Positions 46,170 to 56,415 of a stretch of DNA of 64,000 nt are shown one piece after another. A model generated the notes under the pieces. That model ran no database searches. It was not told where the DNA came from and was given only the letters and a program-made list of their open reading frames with translations. Every line of letters starts with the position of its first letter. The stretch's first letter is position 1. Position numbers and translations under genes: made by a program. The stretch comes from Celoporthe dispersa (taxonomy: Eukaryota > Ascomycota > Sordariomycetes > Diaporthales > Cryphonectriaceae), in contig WAID01000003.1 of the NCBI GenBank assembly GCA_016584495.1, forward strand, positions 6,094,501 to 6,158,500, in the 5' to 3' direction.

Positions 46170-47214
46170 TCCTGGCAAGCAGGAGCGAGGCGAAGAAGTG
46201 CCTGACGCCTATAGGCCTGATGAGAAATTGTGATGCGGTGTGATAATGTCGTGCACCCGCTCCGACTAGACAGCGTGCTGGCGTTGTAGCTGCATGTTCG
46301 TGCCTGACCTGTAGCCCTCGGAGCCCTGGTCTGGGTTTGCTGCTCGACGCCTGCTCGAAGCTGGTGACTCCTGCAGGGAGAGCGTGCAGAAGATGTATGC
46401 GACTCTCAGAAGAACCCTGTTTTTATGCGCAGGCCCTTGGCGATGGTTGGGCCACGACAACAGATCAGCGCCATGTGTTGTCGCCAAAATGAGGTGGCGT
46501 CCGACTTGATGCCTCGAGGTGCGGTGTGAGGTGGTATTGTGGCAGCGGGAGACTCTTGGATTTATTGATTTTTTTTCTTTTGCAGGATGGAATGCGTGGC
46601 AAGGCTTGAAGTGACGTTGGATGAGGAATCGTTACACGCACCCCTCCTTCTCCACCCCACCTTTACCACTCCGGTGCGGCGGTTCTCCAGTGCCCGCCCA
46701 CCACTGCGGCGTTGGGGAAAGGGCCCCTAAGAAGAGAGTCCTGGCTCAACCGTCCTACTGGTGCAGGTGCAACCGTGGACGGTTAGCACTGGCAGGTAGT
46801 CACATTTAGCGGCACGCCCAGGTGGCAGGTGCGAGGTACGTACCATATTTTGCATGGGATCCCAACCAAGCAACGCGTAACAAGGCTGCAAGCTCCAATC
46901 CCAATATCTGTGTGTGTACTCTCCATCTTCAACAACCACGCTGAACCTGCCGTGACCATCCAGTCGCCGTCGCCCGTCCATCTGGGTACCACCCTTCGTT
47001 CTCTCGATAAGCCACAGTACCTTGCCTGTATCTTCAGTGTTCGCCACTCTCAGACTGTGTTCCTGCACGACTGGGTGCCCGTAGGACTGTACCTCTACTT
47101 GGTTCTGTCCTCGTCTTCCTTCTCGGGAAAATAAAATAATGTGACGGGCAATATCGACCTTCCCGCATACCACCCCCTCACAGGTTCGTCTTGCATACGC
47201 CTGCATATCGGGCC
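46170..47214. promoter_or_regulatory. Divergent intergenic region cnxABC / WDR8
   Basis: 1045 bp between the start codons of two divergent genes, so both promoters lie here. It includes a palindromic GGTACGTACC at 46835-46844. No coding signal. Confidence 0.5.
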
Positions 47215-48868
47215 ATGCACGTCTCTAGGAGCTTCCAGGGTAAGGCAGCAGACAGCCTCGGATCGTCAGTGAGTGACAGGGACAGAGACCAGAGCGGCCA
47301 CTGACACCGGACGTCAATAGCTTCACCTCACTGCCTACCCAGTCCAGACGGGAGGTTCGTGGCGACACTTCTCGCCTCGACTATCAACATACGTGATGTC
47401 CAGACTCTGCACACGGTCAAGGATGTCAGCCTGCCCCGGGACCTCTCTGGCGCCGTGACGTCCTTTCAGTGGTCGCCCTCGTCGAGACTGGTTCTCGTCG
47501 CCACCGCCAACGAGGTCCACGTGTTCTCTGCCTGCGAGGGAGACGAGTTTAGTGCAGCAATCAGGAATGCGGCCCCGCCTGCAGCCAGCCTAGTCTGTGT
47601 AGCCTTCGGCGCTCTAGACACCGATGTCTGCGTGTGTGCTTCCCTGGGCCTCAGGTTTGCGATCTACAACCTCGCCTCGTCCAGGGCGGTCGAGGTGGCC
47701 AATCCCAAGCTTCACACCGCGGCCTCTGTCCGAAAAGGGTTCTGCTTCCGACCAAAGACTAGACACCTGGCCGTCATCACACGCACGTCCGGCAGGGACG
47801 TCATCAGCGTTCACCATCCGGACACCAAAGAGCTGCAGAGGTCCTGGTGTCCTGACACCCTTGATGCCCAGGGCGTCATCTGGAGCCCAGATGGGAAATG
47901 GCTCGTGACCTGGGAGTCGGCAGCCCATGGCCACAAGGTGCTGTTCTATACGCCTGACGGGAACCTCTTCAAGGCATGGTCTGGCCCTCAGGCCCTGGAG
48001 CCAGCCGACGCCGACATCAAGCTGGGCTCAGGCGCCAAGCTGTTGGGATTCTCTGCAGACGCCCGCAGCCTGGCTATTGGTGATAGCAGCAGGCGCGTAT
48101 GCGTCCTAGAACTGACAGCCGTCACCGAATGCGCGCGGCTGCAGCATCCGAACACTATAGTGCCCACAGGCACCCTTCAGGTATGTATGTGCCGCCACAT
48201 ATGCACGTCTCTCCGGCCCATCCACACTATTGACACTCCCCTCCCTGCGTCAGCTCTGGCAGGAACACGTTGGCGCCGGCAGCCGTCGGTTTATCAAGGC
48301 CCTGCAGGCCGTCGACCCTCCAATGATACAGCACACAACTTCGGGCTCGCCCCCGTCCGGCTGTGCTTTCCTGTCGTTTGATGCAACCTCGACACTCCTC
48401 GCCACCCGTCTAGAGGACGCACCCGGTACGGTCTGGATCTGGGACCTCGCAGCAGCTGAGCTGCGGGCAGTCCTGCTCTTCCACGGAGCTGTGTCACGAG
48501 TCTTGTGGCATCCTGTCATTCGCGAGACCTTGCTTATTACATGTGACGCTGACGCATGCGACTCACTCGTCTTCGTTTGGGATCCTCTGTCGGAGGGCCC
48601 AAAGCCTGTCGACTTGTCCGGGAGGCTCTCCAACGGCAAGGTGCATGCCGCCTGGCTGGATTTGGACCATGTCGAACCGGGGGCCCTGTTCGTCTCCGAC
48701 AGCAAAGAGTACTTGCTCGCCTCCCTGGCCGACCCACAGACCGAGTCTGTGCCGTGGTGCGCTGAAGGCAGGCTCAGCAGCGACGGCGATCTGGACGCTA
48801 CTCAAGATTTTGACGCACATGACGAGGCTAGTCTGCTGGAAGATACTTTTTGTTTCAAAAGAAAGTGA
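47215..48868 (+). CDS. wdr8: WD-repeat protein of the WDR8 / WRAP73 family
   Basis: Beta-propeller protein; in animals and fission yeast this family acts at microtubule-organising centres (with Msd1/SSX2IP and a minus-end kinesin). Exons 47215-47239 (25 nt), 47321-48180 and 48254-48868, total 499 aa. The first exon was found by matching the family start: MHVSRSFQ, then SPHCLPSPDGRFVATL and INIRDVQTLHTV after the intron, in line with MNFSEVFK ... KFSPDGKYLAS ... LVVRDVNTLQI of human WRAP73. Further repeats: FQWSPSSRLVLVAT, GVIWSPDGKWLVTWES, VLFYTPDGNLFKAW, LGFSADARSLAIGDSS, CAFLSFDATSTLLATRLEDAPGTVW (each cited in part) and VLWHPVIRETLLITC. Phases 1 and 0 fit exactly. Without the tiny first exon the reading frame has no ATG. 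No frame break. Confidence 0.85.
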
Positions 48869-50387
48869 ATTGATTCGGCTCCTCACGCCCGCAGCCATGC
48901 TCAAGGGCCCCACGGCCAGCGGCAGGCCTTCTCAATCTCAGCCTAGCTCCTCCGCGGAACACCAGAGACTCTCCGTAGCGCGAGTCTGGAGCAGATGCCT
49001 TCCAGTATTCAGATCTCCGCGATCTAAATCCTATTATCCAGAAGCGGCCTCATGCATCAAACATGTCACTTTTTTTTTTTTTCCCTTCCCACCCTCGCAG
49101 GGGTTCGGCCCACCTTTTCTGCGTCGAGCTGGCAGGGGGAGACGCCTGGGACGCGAGTGCTATGTGTGTCTTGCCATCGAGCTTCGCCTACAGGACAATT
49201 AGATGAACGCACAATTCTTCGGGGGCACTGAGGACAAGCCCCCTTCCTTCCACCCGTCCCCCCTGCAAGACTACGGGGCCTTCCCGCGCGATATGTGCAT
49301 CAGCAACGTTCTAGCCAACCTGCCGGGCTCCCTGCCCCCTCCAGGCGGAGGGTGGGGTGGACACTGATGCCAATCATCACCCATCTCGGTATGTTTGTTT
49401 CTTTTGATGGAGGATGATACTACAAGGCCGTGGTCAAGGGTCCGGTGTTGTTGTTGGGGGGGGGCGGGGGGCGGGTGCGCGATGAGCTGTCAAATTGTCA
49501 AGACCTCTGTGGCTTGCAGCTCACAAGTCTCGTCTGCTTGCTAGTGTACTAGCCACCCTGCGAGACATCGCCAACCAGACGATGCCAGCTAACTGGAACG
49601 GAGAAGGCGTGGTACCTTCTTGCCAGCTAGGGTGTTTACCCCCCACTCTGGGGGTCCGAAGAGTTGTGTCCAGAAGGGCCCCCGAAACCAGGTTACGATT
49701 GGGATCCTTTGCATCTGTTCTTTTGATGGATGCCCTATCACCGACTGCAGGTGATTAATGACAAGACCCGCCTTGCATATGCTGGTGAAGGGAGAGTACG
49801 GTCTGCACATGACGGCAGCATCCAATCTGTCCCTTTCTGGCAAGTATTGCGCCTGCCTGCAGTACGTACTCCTTCCGTACCGGCCGACGTCTTCTCATCG
49901 AGGGCGAGGAATGTACCCCATTTCCGCCAATGTGCCGTACCGCCTTGTCCTTAGCATTGAGACCGCGACCTCTGCCCTGCTACTTGCTACCCTAGATCCA
50001 GTGGGGTTCTCCAGGGCAGGCCATGCCTCGAGGCAGGTCGGGATGGTTCCCACCACTTCGGCTCACTTGAGCCTCGAGCTAGGCCACAGCGCGAACAGCT
50101 TGCGCATCCGCAGAGGAGGTGCCTGCTGCCCCGGGAGCGTGAGAGCATGCCGTCCCGCCGATATAAACTTGGGGTGCTGCCCCTTTAGAAGACCTCTTGA
50201 ACAGATGAATATAGAGAGACTGTCTCTATACGTTCGTGACACCCTCATCATCTACCCTGCCCTTGGAGACCTGAGATCCAGCCTTGTTCATATCGGACGG
50301 CTCCCTCGTGTCCCCCCCTCTCAATAGAGAACCCTCCTGCTGCTGTCACCGGTGCTGCCTAGGCTGCGGCATTCCGAGACAACAAAC
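48869..50387. other. 1.5 kb intergenic region
   Basis: Between two plus-strand genes: 3' flank of WDR8 and upstream region of the two-RRM gene. Contains a G-rich run near 49457-49472 and a T run at 49070-49081. The frames at 49495-50327 are short and carry no recognisable domain. Confidence 0.5.
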
Positions 50388-51902
50388 ATGACGGCTCCTG
50401 ACCATGAGATGCCCAAAGATGTGGTCCCGCCAGGGAGCCAGACGGGTATCTATTATATCCCGATATCAAATGTCTGTCAGACCCTGCCCAGGCGGCGAGG
50501 CGTTGCTGTAGCACCCGACCCTGGAGAAGGATCTCGCCCGCTGACCAGCGACCTGCAGCTCCCGTTTAACGTATCGTGGCAGCAGATCAAAGACTACGTC
50601 CGACAGGTCTGCGAGGTAGACCACGTGGAACTCTTCCAGAGAAGCACGTCGGGCTGGGTAAGGGTCAAGGGTCGTAAGAACTTTGAGGCGGCCTTCGGTA
50701 CGACGATACCACGTGTGCCATGTTGCTGGTCTCCGCAACACGCTACGCAGAGTCCCGGGCTGACAAGCATGGACTTACAGGGCTCCTGAACGGAAATGAG
50801 TTTAACGGCAGGGCAATCATTGCGGAGGGCAAGAATGCAGACAGCCCGATCCTGGTGCGAGACCTGATGGCCTGCAAATCAAAGGCGGCGTCGAGCAACC
50901 GGCCCCTAAGTGGCGCCACCACACCCTCCGCCGCGTTTACGGCCCCTGATAACTCATCAAATGCTATAGACGGCCTAGGATACCAGCCGAACTCGTCGGT
51001 CTTCTCCTCACCCGTGTCTCCCACGAGCTCGTCGTTCAGTAAGGTGGGTCCGGATCTATTTCTCTCTCTCTCTCTCTCTCTTTTCCCATCCTCGGTTTCA
51101 AGCGGGTGTCCCGCGCGGAGAAACATGGCCACAACATCCTGGTTTCGTTGTTTCCATCCCTGCGGGCTGCGAGCTGATGTCGCAGCTTTGTTGCTACAGA
51201 ACGGTGACAGACACACCATGTCAATGCCATCCTCAAGCCTGATGACCAGTCCCGTTGTCTCGTATGCTCATGCTATTACGACGACATACGACCAGCTCGC
51301 AGCAGGCTTCTCGCACTCCCCCCCGATGACACTGCATAGCTTCGGTGCGGACCCGGGCTCTTCTGTCCCAGCGCCAGCATCCTTCCTGGCCTGTACTGCC
51401 CCCCTGGACGTCACTCGACGATATGATACAGCCACCTCGTACACGGCGCCACCACCATGCAGCAAGTATTATCCCCAAGCGATGACATCGCTGAACAGCC
51501 AGATGGCAGTCATGGCCGTAAACGAGAGCCCGACTGGTGGCGTCATCTATACGGAACAGCGCGGCATCCAGATCCGCAACATCTCCAACCGTGCCTCGGA
51601 TAGCCAAATCCGCAGGATGGTGCGGGATGTAACCGGGCCTGAGGCCAATCTCATCAGCGAGATCCACATACCCTCTGCCAAGGAGGGCAAAACGCGCGGG
51701 CTGGCCTTTGTCCGTTTCCATACCGCCGATCTGGCCAAGCGTATGGAGGCGTCCCTCGACGGGCTCGAGTTCAGGGGCCGGAAGCTGCAGGTGCGCCTGA
51801 TGAAAGAGGGCGAGGCCATCTATGGGAGTGACGAGCACCATCCTCCTGCTGCGGGCCCGCCAAGGCAGCCATACCGCAAGAGCAGGCAGCCTCACCAGCA
51901 CC

Positions 51903-51933
<31 letters not shown>

Positions 51934-52207
51934 CCACCAGCCGAGAGCAGACGACAGGAGACGGGACGAGCGGAAGGAGAAGGTCAGGCCCGAGAGGAAC
52001 AGCGGCAGCTCCAAGACCTCGCCACCCTCGCCCAGCAGCGGCAGCGGCAGCGACAAGCCGCTGGTCGTGGGTGGCGGGAACGGCACCGCGGCTCAATCAG
52101 CTGCGTCCACGTCCGCGCACTGCTCCGCTAAAGGCAAGGGCAAGAGCAAACAGGGCAAGGAAACATCGGTCGTTGTCGCGGATGGGAGCTCCGACCGTAA
52201 GCCCTGA
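50388..52207 (+). CDS. RNA-binding protein with two RRM-like domains and a polyhistidine run
   Basis: Three exons, 50388-50697, 50781-51043 and 51200-52207 (phases 1 and 0), give 526 aa. The first RRM-like fold (~25-120) has GIYYIPISNV, LPFNVSWQQIKDYVRQVCEVDHVELFQ and WVRVKGRKNFEAAF, and crosses intron 1 into GNEFNGRAIIAE. A Ser/Thr/Pro-rich middle follows. The second RRM (~312-390) is clear: IQIRNISN, DSQIRRMVRDVTG, TRGLAFVRFHTADLAKRMEASLDG, EFRGRKLQVRL. Then a Gln/His run with ten consecutive His at ~430 and an Arg/Lys- and Ser-rich tail. Intron 2 (156 nt) starts with a CT-repeat. I cannot name an orthologue. RNA binding is inferred from the RRMs; the polyhistidine run is a known nuclear speckle-targeting feature in other proteins and will bind nickel resins. 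Confidence 0.8.
51896..51940 (+). repeat. CAC-rich repeat coding for polyhistidine
   Basis: In-frame CAC/CAG repeat with ten consecutive CAC codons inside the two-RRM gene; length variation among strains is likely. Confidence 0.9.
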
Positions 52208-54074
52208 GCGGGAGAGCTGACATGCCCCCTTGGCTGCCCTTACTTACCTGCCCTGGTAGGACGCCGCAATGGGGGCCTGTCGCCGGCGCGAGCCTCACCA
52301 GGATGAACGGTGGCGGGCCAAGACGATGGGACATTGCTTTTTCTTCTTTCTTTCTTTTTTTCCCCCTCCTCCTCCTCAACGCCATTTCATGCAACCTGAC
52401 GCCGGGATGAGGAACCGTTGACAAATTGGGGGCCTGAAAGAGGGAGGGGAGGGAGGGGGAGGGGGAAAAGAACCAGGTTGGGGGCTAAGCGAGAGACTCG
52501 CAGAAGCAATATTGCATGCATCGAGTCTTACCTCTTTCTTACCTGTTTTCCGTTCGTTCCCGCTCACCTTTTTTTTTTTGCTTTTTCTTTCTTCCTTTTT
52601 CCTTTCTTCTTCCTTGCCAGCTCACCGCTGGATTTACCCATTAGGATCCATAATGTAGTGGTGCGTGTATGGTACGCAAACGAGCATGATGCAAGGTCTT
52701 TTCTCTCTCCCTCTTTTTTTTTTTTTTAAACACTTTTATCCTTTCCTTTGGTTTCTTGTTTTTTTTCTCGCTGCAACTTCATCATAGGCTATTAGTCTTT
52801 TGTGAGACACTGTCACTACCAGTCTCTCAGAATGGACAAATATTCATTATGATTAATTTTTTCTTTTCTCTCTTTACAATGCTCCATTAGTGCTTCTTTC
52901 ACACACGTGTATTCACACATACACACACATACACACACAGATGCATCGAGGTCAAAGGGCCCCACTCTGTCGTCGAGTAAATAGATAGAACCTAGCTGCC
53001 ACTCACTCACTGCCCACGGGGCTGCATGCATGCACGCGCAGAGCAGTGAGCGCCAGGGTTTCATCTTGTCTGAGCCGCGCCGGAGCGGCCGTGTGGGCAC
53101 GCCACAGCTCTTGCCGTCTTGGCCCTCGCCACGAAGGAGGACGAGGAGGTAGGGGAAGGAGGGCCTGGAGAGACGTGTGGGGAGGCACGTGGGTAGGTAG
53201 AGTGCCGGCCCGGGGGAGGAGATTAAACAAGGTTCATACATCATCTTTTGTCTGAGAGATCTTGGATCAGATGAAGATCGGTGAATTCGGGAGCGGGAGG
53301 AAAAGGTGTGAGGGCGGGGCGCGTGGTAGCGTTTCTGTCCTGCGGCTGGGGGAGAGAGGGGGGGGGGGAGGTGTTCTCGACCAGGCGGGATATACACATG
53401 ATTTCTTTCGTTCTTGGTGGCAGGCATCCCGTGCAGATGCATACATGCGAAGGCATATTTTGCTCATGTTTCGTCGGATTACTATTTCATTTACGTAGAC
53501 TTTAGGCTAATGACTCTCCTTCTCTCCTCCTCTCGTCGTGCAGGCCCCCCCCCCCTGAGTGAGCTTACACGCTCCGACCCCCGCTCATTCCTAGTGCCAA
53601 AGAAAAAGAAAAAGACCAAAGACCAGAACCACCTTGCTCGCTCTCTGCGGGAGGGAAGGAGAAGACCCTCCGGCTGACGGGCTGATGCTGCTGCTCCTGC
53701 TGCGATGCCGATCTATGTGCATATGCATATGCAGATGTGTGTGAGATTGTGTTATGTACGCGACTTTTTGTTTGGTTCTTTTTACAACGAGTATGGTAAA
53801 GACCTGTGGGTCCCCCTCTGCCGCACCGCCTCAAAGGTAATAGTAACATCTGTACCTTCCCGAGGCTGAAAGGTCTATCCGTTCCTCGCAGCTCCAGGCT
53901 GGGGTAAAGACAGAGAGACTGGAAGGCAGTCGAGAGGGGTAAGTTGAGGTTGACGGAAGGAAGGGGGAAAGGGGGATTTGTATGTGGGTTGGCGAATATG
54001 TACAGCTTCGGTAGTGCGAAGTGGGTGAAGCTCAGACGGCTCCTGGTATCTCTTTTTTTCCTCTCTTGTGTGGA
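52208..54074. other. 1.9 kb intergenic between convergent genes
   Basis: 3' flanks of the two-RRM gene and of the membrane protein gene. Contains several T tracts (52570, 52715-52728), a CA-type repeat near 52910-52940 and a short C/G run at 53350-53370. No coding signal. Confidence 0.5.
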
Positions 54075-56099
54075 TCAGTCCCGGCCGTGAGCCGTGACGG
54101 TCCCGCCGGGCGTCGAGAGCTTGCACTTCGTGTGGCCCTTGGGGGGTCCAGACGCTGCGGGCCTCGCTGGCCGGTTTCTAGGGCTGCTGCCCGGCCTCGC
54201 CCTTGACGGCAGAGCTGGGACTGGTGGCTGTGGCGACATGGTGTCCTCGTACCGCCTGGGCTCCTCGTCGTCCATCATCATCGTGTATCTCTCCTCGGCC
54301 GGCAGAGATGGCACGGGGGGACGTCCTCACTCTGCTGCTGTCTTTGGATGCGCCCGGTCTGCTGGTTCACCCAGCTGTTGACCGACCTGTACCGCGGGGG
54401 CATGTCTTCGCTTGTGGTCGTGTATACGGTGTCCCTCTGGCCGCGGCTCTCCTCCTCGCCTCGGTTCTCCACAGGCTTGGCGAAGCTGGCCGGGCGGGGA
54501 GCTAGGCCCTGCTGCAGCGCTGCCGGTGGCGGCACGATGATGTCCCCGTCCCCGAACCCGGAGGAGATGGACGACAGCTCCGAGGCCCGGTATACGGCTC
54601 TTCGGGCCGGGTCGTAGGCTGTCGAGGCCTGGCGCGCAAGCTCGGACTGGTTGTAGATCGGATCAGGCATGCGCGAGCGGTCGCTGCTCACGGTCTCAAA
54701 GGTCTGCATCGTTCCGGCGCCGTACTGGGCCGCGCTGTTCAGGCCAGAGGTCATCTCCTCGGGAAGGGCGAAAGGATTGTTGCTCTGGCCGGCGGGGCTG
54801 AAGGTGGTCTGGAGCGGGGGGAGGGCCAGTGAGGGCTGCTGTGCGAATGGCACGGCACTGCGCGCCGAGATGTCTTGTGGGCTCTGCGCGCTGCGAGTGC
54901 TGTTTGTGTCGCCCGAGGATGCCGAGAAGGGGTTGATGTTGGAATAGGACACGTTCGTGTCCAGCTGAGGCAGGGCCGTGGGGGTATGTTTCGACGGGGC
55001 CCGCGTCATGCTCTGTTCGTTGGTCCGAGAGTAGATGCTGGATTTTGAGCCTTCATACATGGGCGGAGCGCCACGGCCGTCCAAGTCCTGCCAGGCTCGC
55101 TGGTTCCGCCCAAAGTAGGGTATCTTGGCGAGCAGGGCGCTGGGTGACGAGAAGTAGTCGTCGTCATCGTCGTCGATCCCGTCCCTCATCCTCCTGGATT
55201 TCTTATACATCCGCCACCCCATCCAGCAGATGAAGCAAACAAGGATGAAGGCGCCTGGAAAAAGACGAGGGCTCGTTAGCTTTCACCAGCTCTACTACGC
55301 CTTCGGGTCAGTGCATGGCAGCAGCGCGCAGGCTCACCTATTGAGCCCGCCGAGATGAGGGCATCCTCGGCAGTTGGGTTTAGGCCCCCAGGAGGCGGAC
55401 CATAGTCGCTGCTGTGGTGGTGATCGTTATCACTAGAGTCATCTAGAAAGACGGTTGGTGACGGGAAGGCGCTGTCAAAGGCCGCAGTAGGCTCTGAAGA
55501 GGTTGTGTATGAATCCGAGTACGACCTTGTAGAAGTAGTGGCGACGGAGTCGATCAGGGACGAGGTCTCCGCGGCTGATGAAGAGCCGGGCGACGGTGAG
55601 GTCGTCGTCGTCGTCAGCACCACCACAGAGGACACGGTCACAACCGGCGTGATGGACACCTCAGGGTTGACGGCGGCTGCGTCGCTCGACGACGAGGGCA
55701 GCAGGCTCGACGTTGGCGCTGGCGTCGGTGTTGTCGTGGGCGCTTCGGTGGTTAGGAAGAGCGTAGGCGCAGCCGGACTCGCAAGGGCCGAGAGTGTAGT
55801 GAGCGGATTGAAGGCAAAGGGCTCGCCACGAGCCCTCCTAGACCGTCATCGCCATCGTCACCATCATCATCATCATCATTGTCGTCGCCGTCACCGCCGG
55901 CGTCACCATCGAGATCGCCCAGGCCGCCGTCTCGTGCAAGCCTGCGTCCGGCATCAGACGGCTGCCATGAGTCCCGGGCGATATTGATATCTCGTCCAGC
56001 GTCGATTTCCCGTGCGCCTCGCTGCCACGACTCCTCCCCCCGCCGCAGCCTCAACCGAGCGCCCACCTCTTCTTCGTGGCGATCGAAAACTGGGGCCAT
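54075..56099 (-). CDS. Ser/Thr-rich single-pass membrane protein (two frame breaks)
   Basis: Exon 1 is 56099-55338, exon 2 is 55254-54075 (phase 1; GTGAGC donor, TTCCAG acceptor). Adding one G at the GGG run 55835-55833 and one C at the CCCCCC run 54320-54315 (minus-strand reading) opens a single frame of 647 aa; uncorrected it falls into three. Order: a charged N-terminus without signal peptide; a Gly/Asp stretch with DDDDDGDDGDDG (~75-90); a Thr/Ser/Pro-rich mucin-like part (TTEAPTTTPTPAPTSS, then VVVLTTTTTSPSPGSS); one hydrophobic segment at ~245-268 (AGSIGAFILVCFICWMGW); KKSRRMR just after it, a positive-inside anchor; then a long Ser/Pro/Gln-rich cytoplasmic tail with DDDDDDYFSSPS and repeated PP motifs. 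This layout resembles fungal cell-wall stress sensors and other mucin-like receptors, but no WSC or Mid2 domain is visible. Function unknown. Confidence 0.65.
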
Positions 56100-56317
56100 C
56101 GCATCCACCGAACCGCTCAGTCGCTTGTTCTGTGCTCAAGCCAACATCTCACCCTGCCTAACGCCAGCGTCGCGAACAAGAGAAGAGCCGAGGGCCTCTG
56201 GCGCCCAAGTGCAAGACGATGGAGAGAGAAAGAGAGTAAAGAAGACGGTAAGAGATGGTCCGTCGTGGTCCGGTAGACCGTGTGAAGGCAAGCAAAAGGG
56301 TAGAGGCCAGCCCTGAC

Positions 56318-56415
56318 AGAAACGAAAAGGGAAGAAAGAGAAAGAGGGGGAGAGAAAGAGAGAGAGAGGGAGAGGGGACAGAGAGAAAGGAAGAAAGGTG
56401 GAGGGAAGAGGGGTG
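56318..56415. repeat. Polypurine (GA-rich) tract
   Basis: About 100 bases consisting almost entirely of A and G on the plus strand, 220-320 bp upstream of the membrane protein start. Such tracts can form triplex DNA or bind GAGA-type factors; effect here unknown. Confidence 0.7.

Noticed and set aside
51233..52096. 287-residue minus-strand frame with a poly-Val run
   Set aside because: The Val run is the reverse reading of the His codon repeat in the two-RRM gene.
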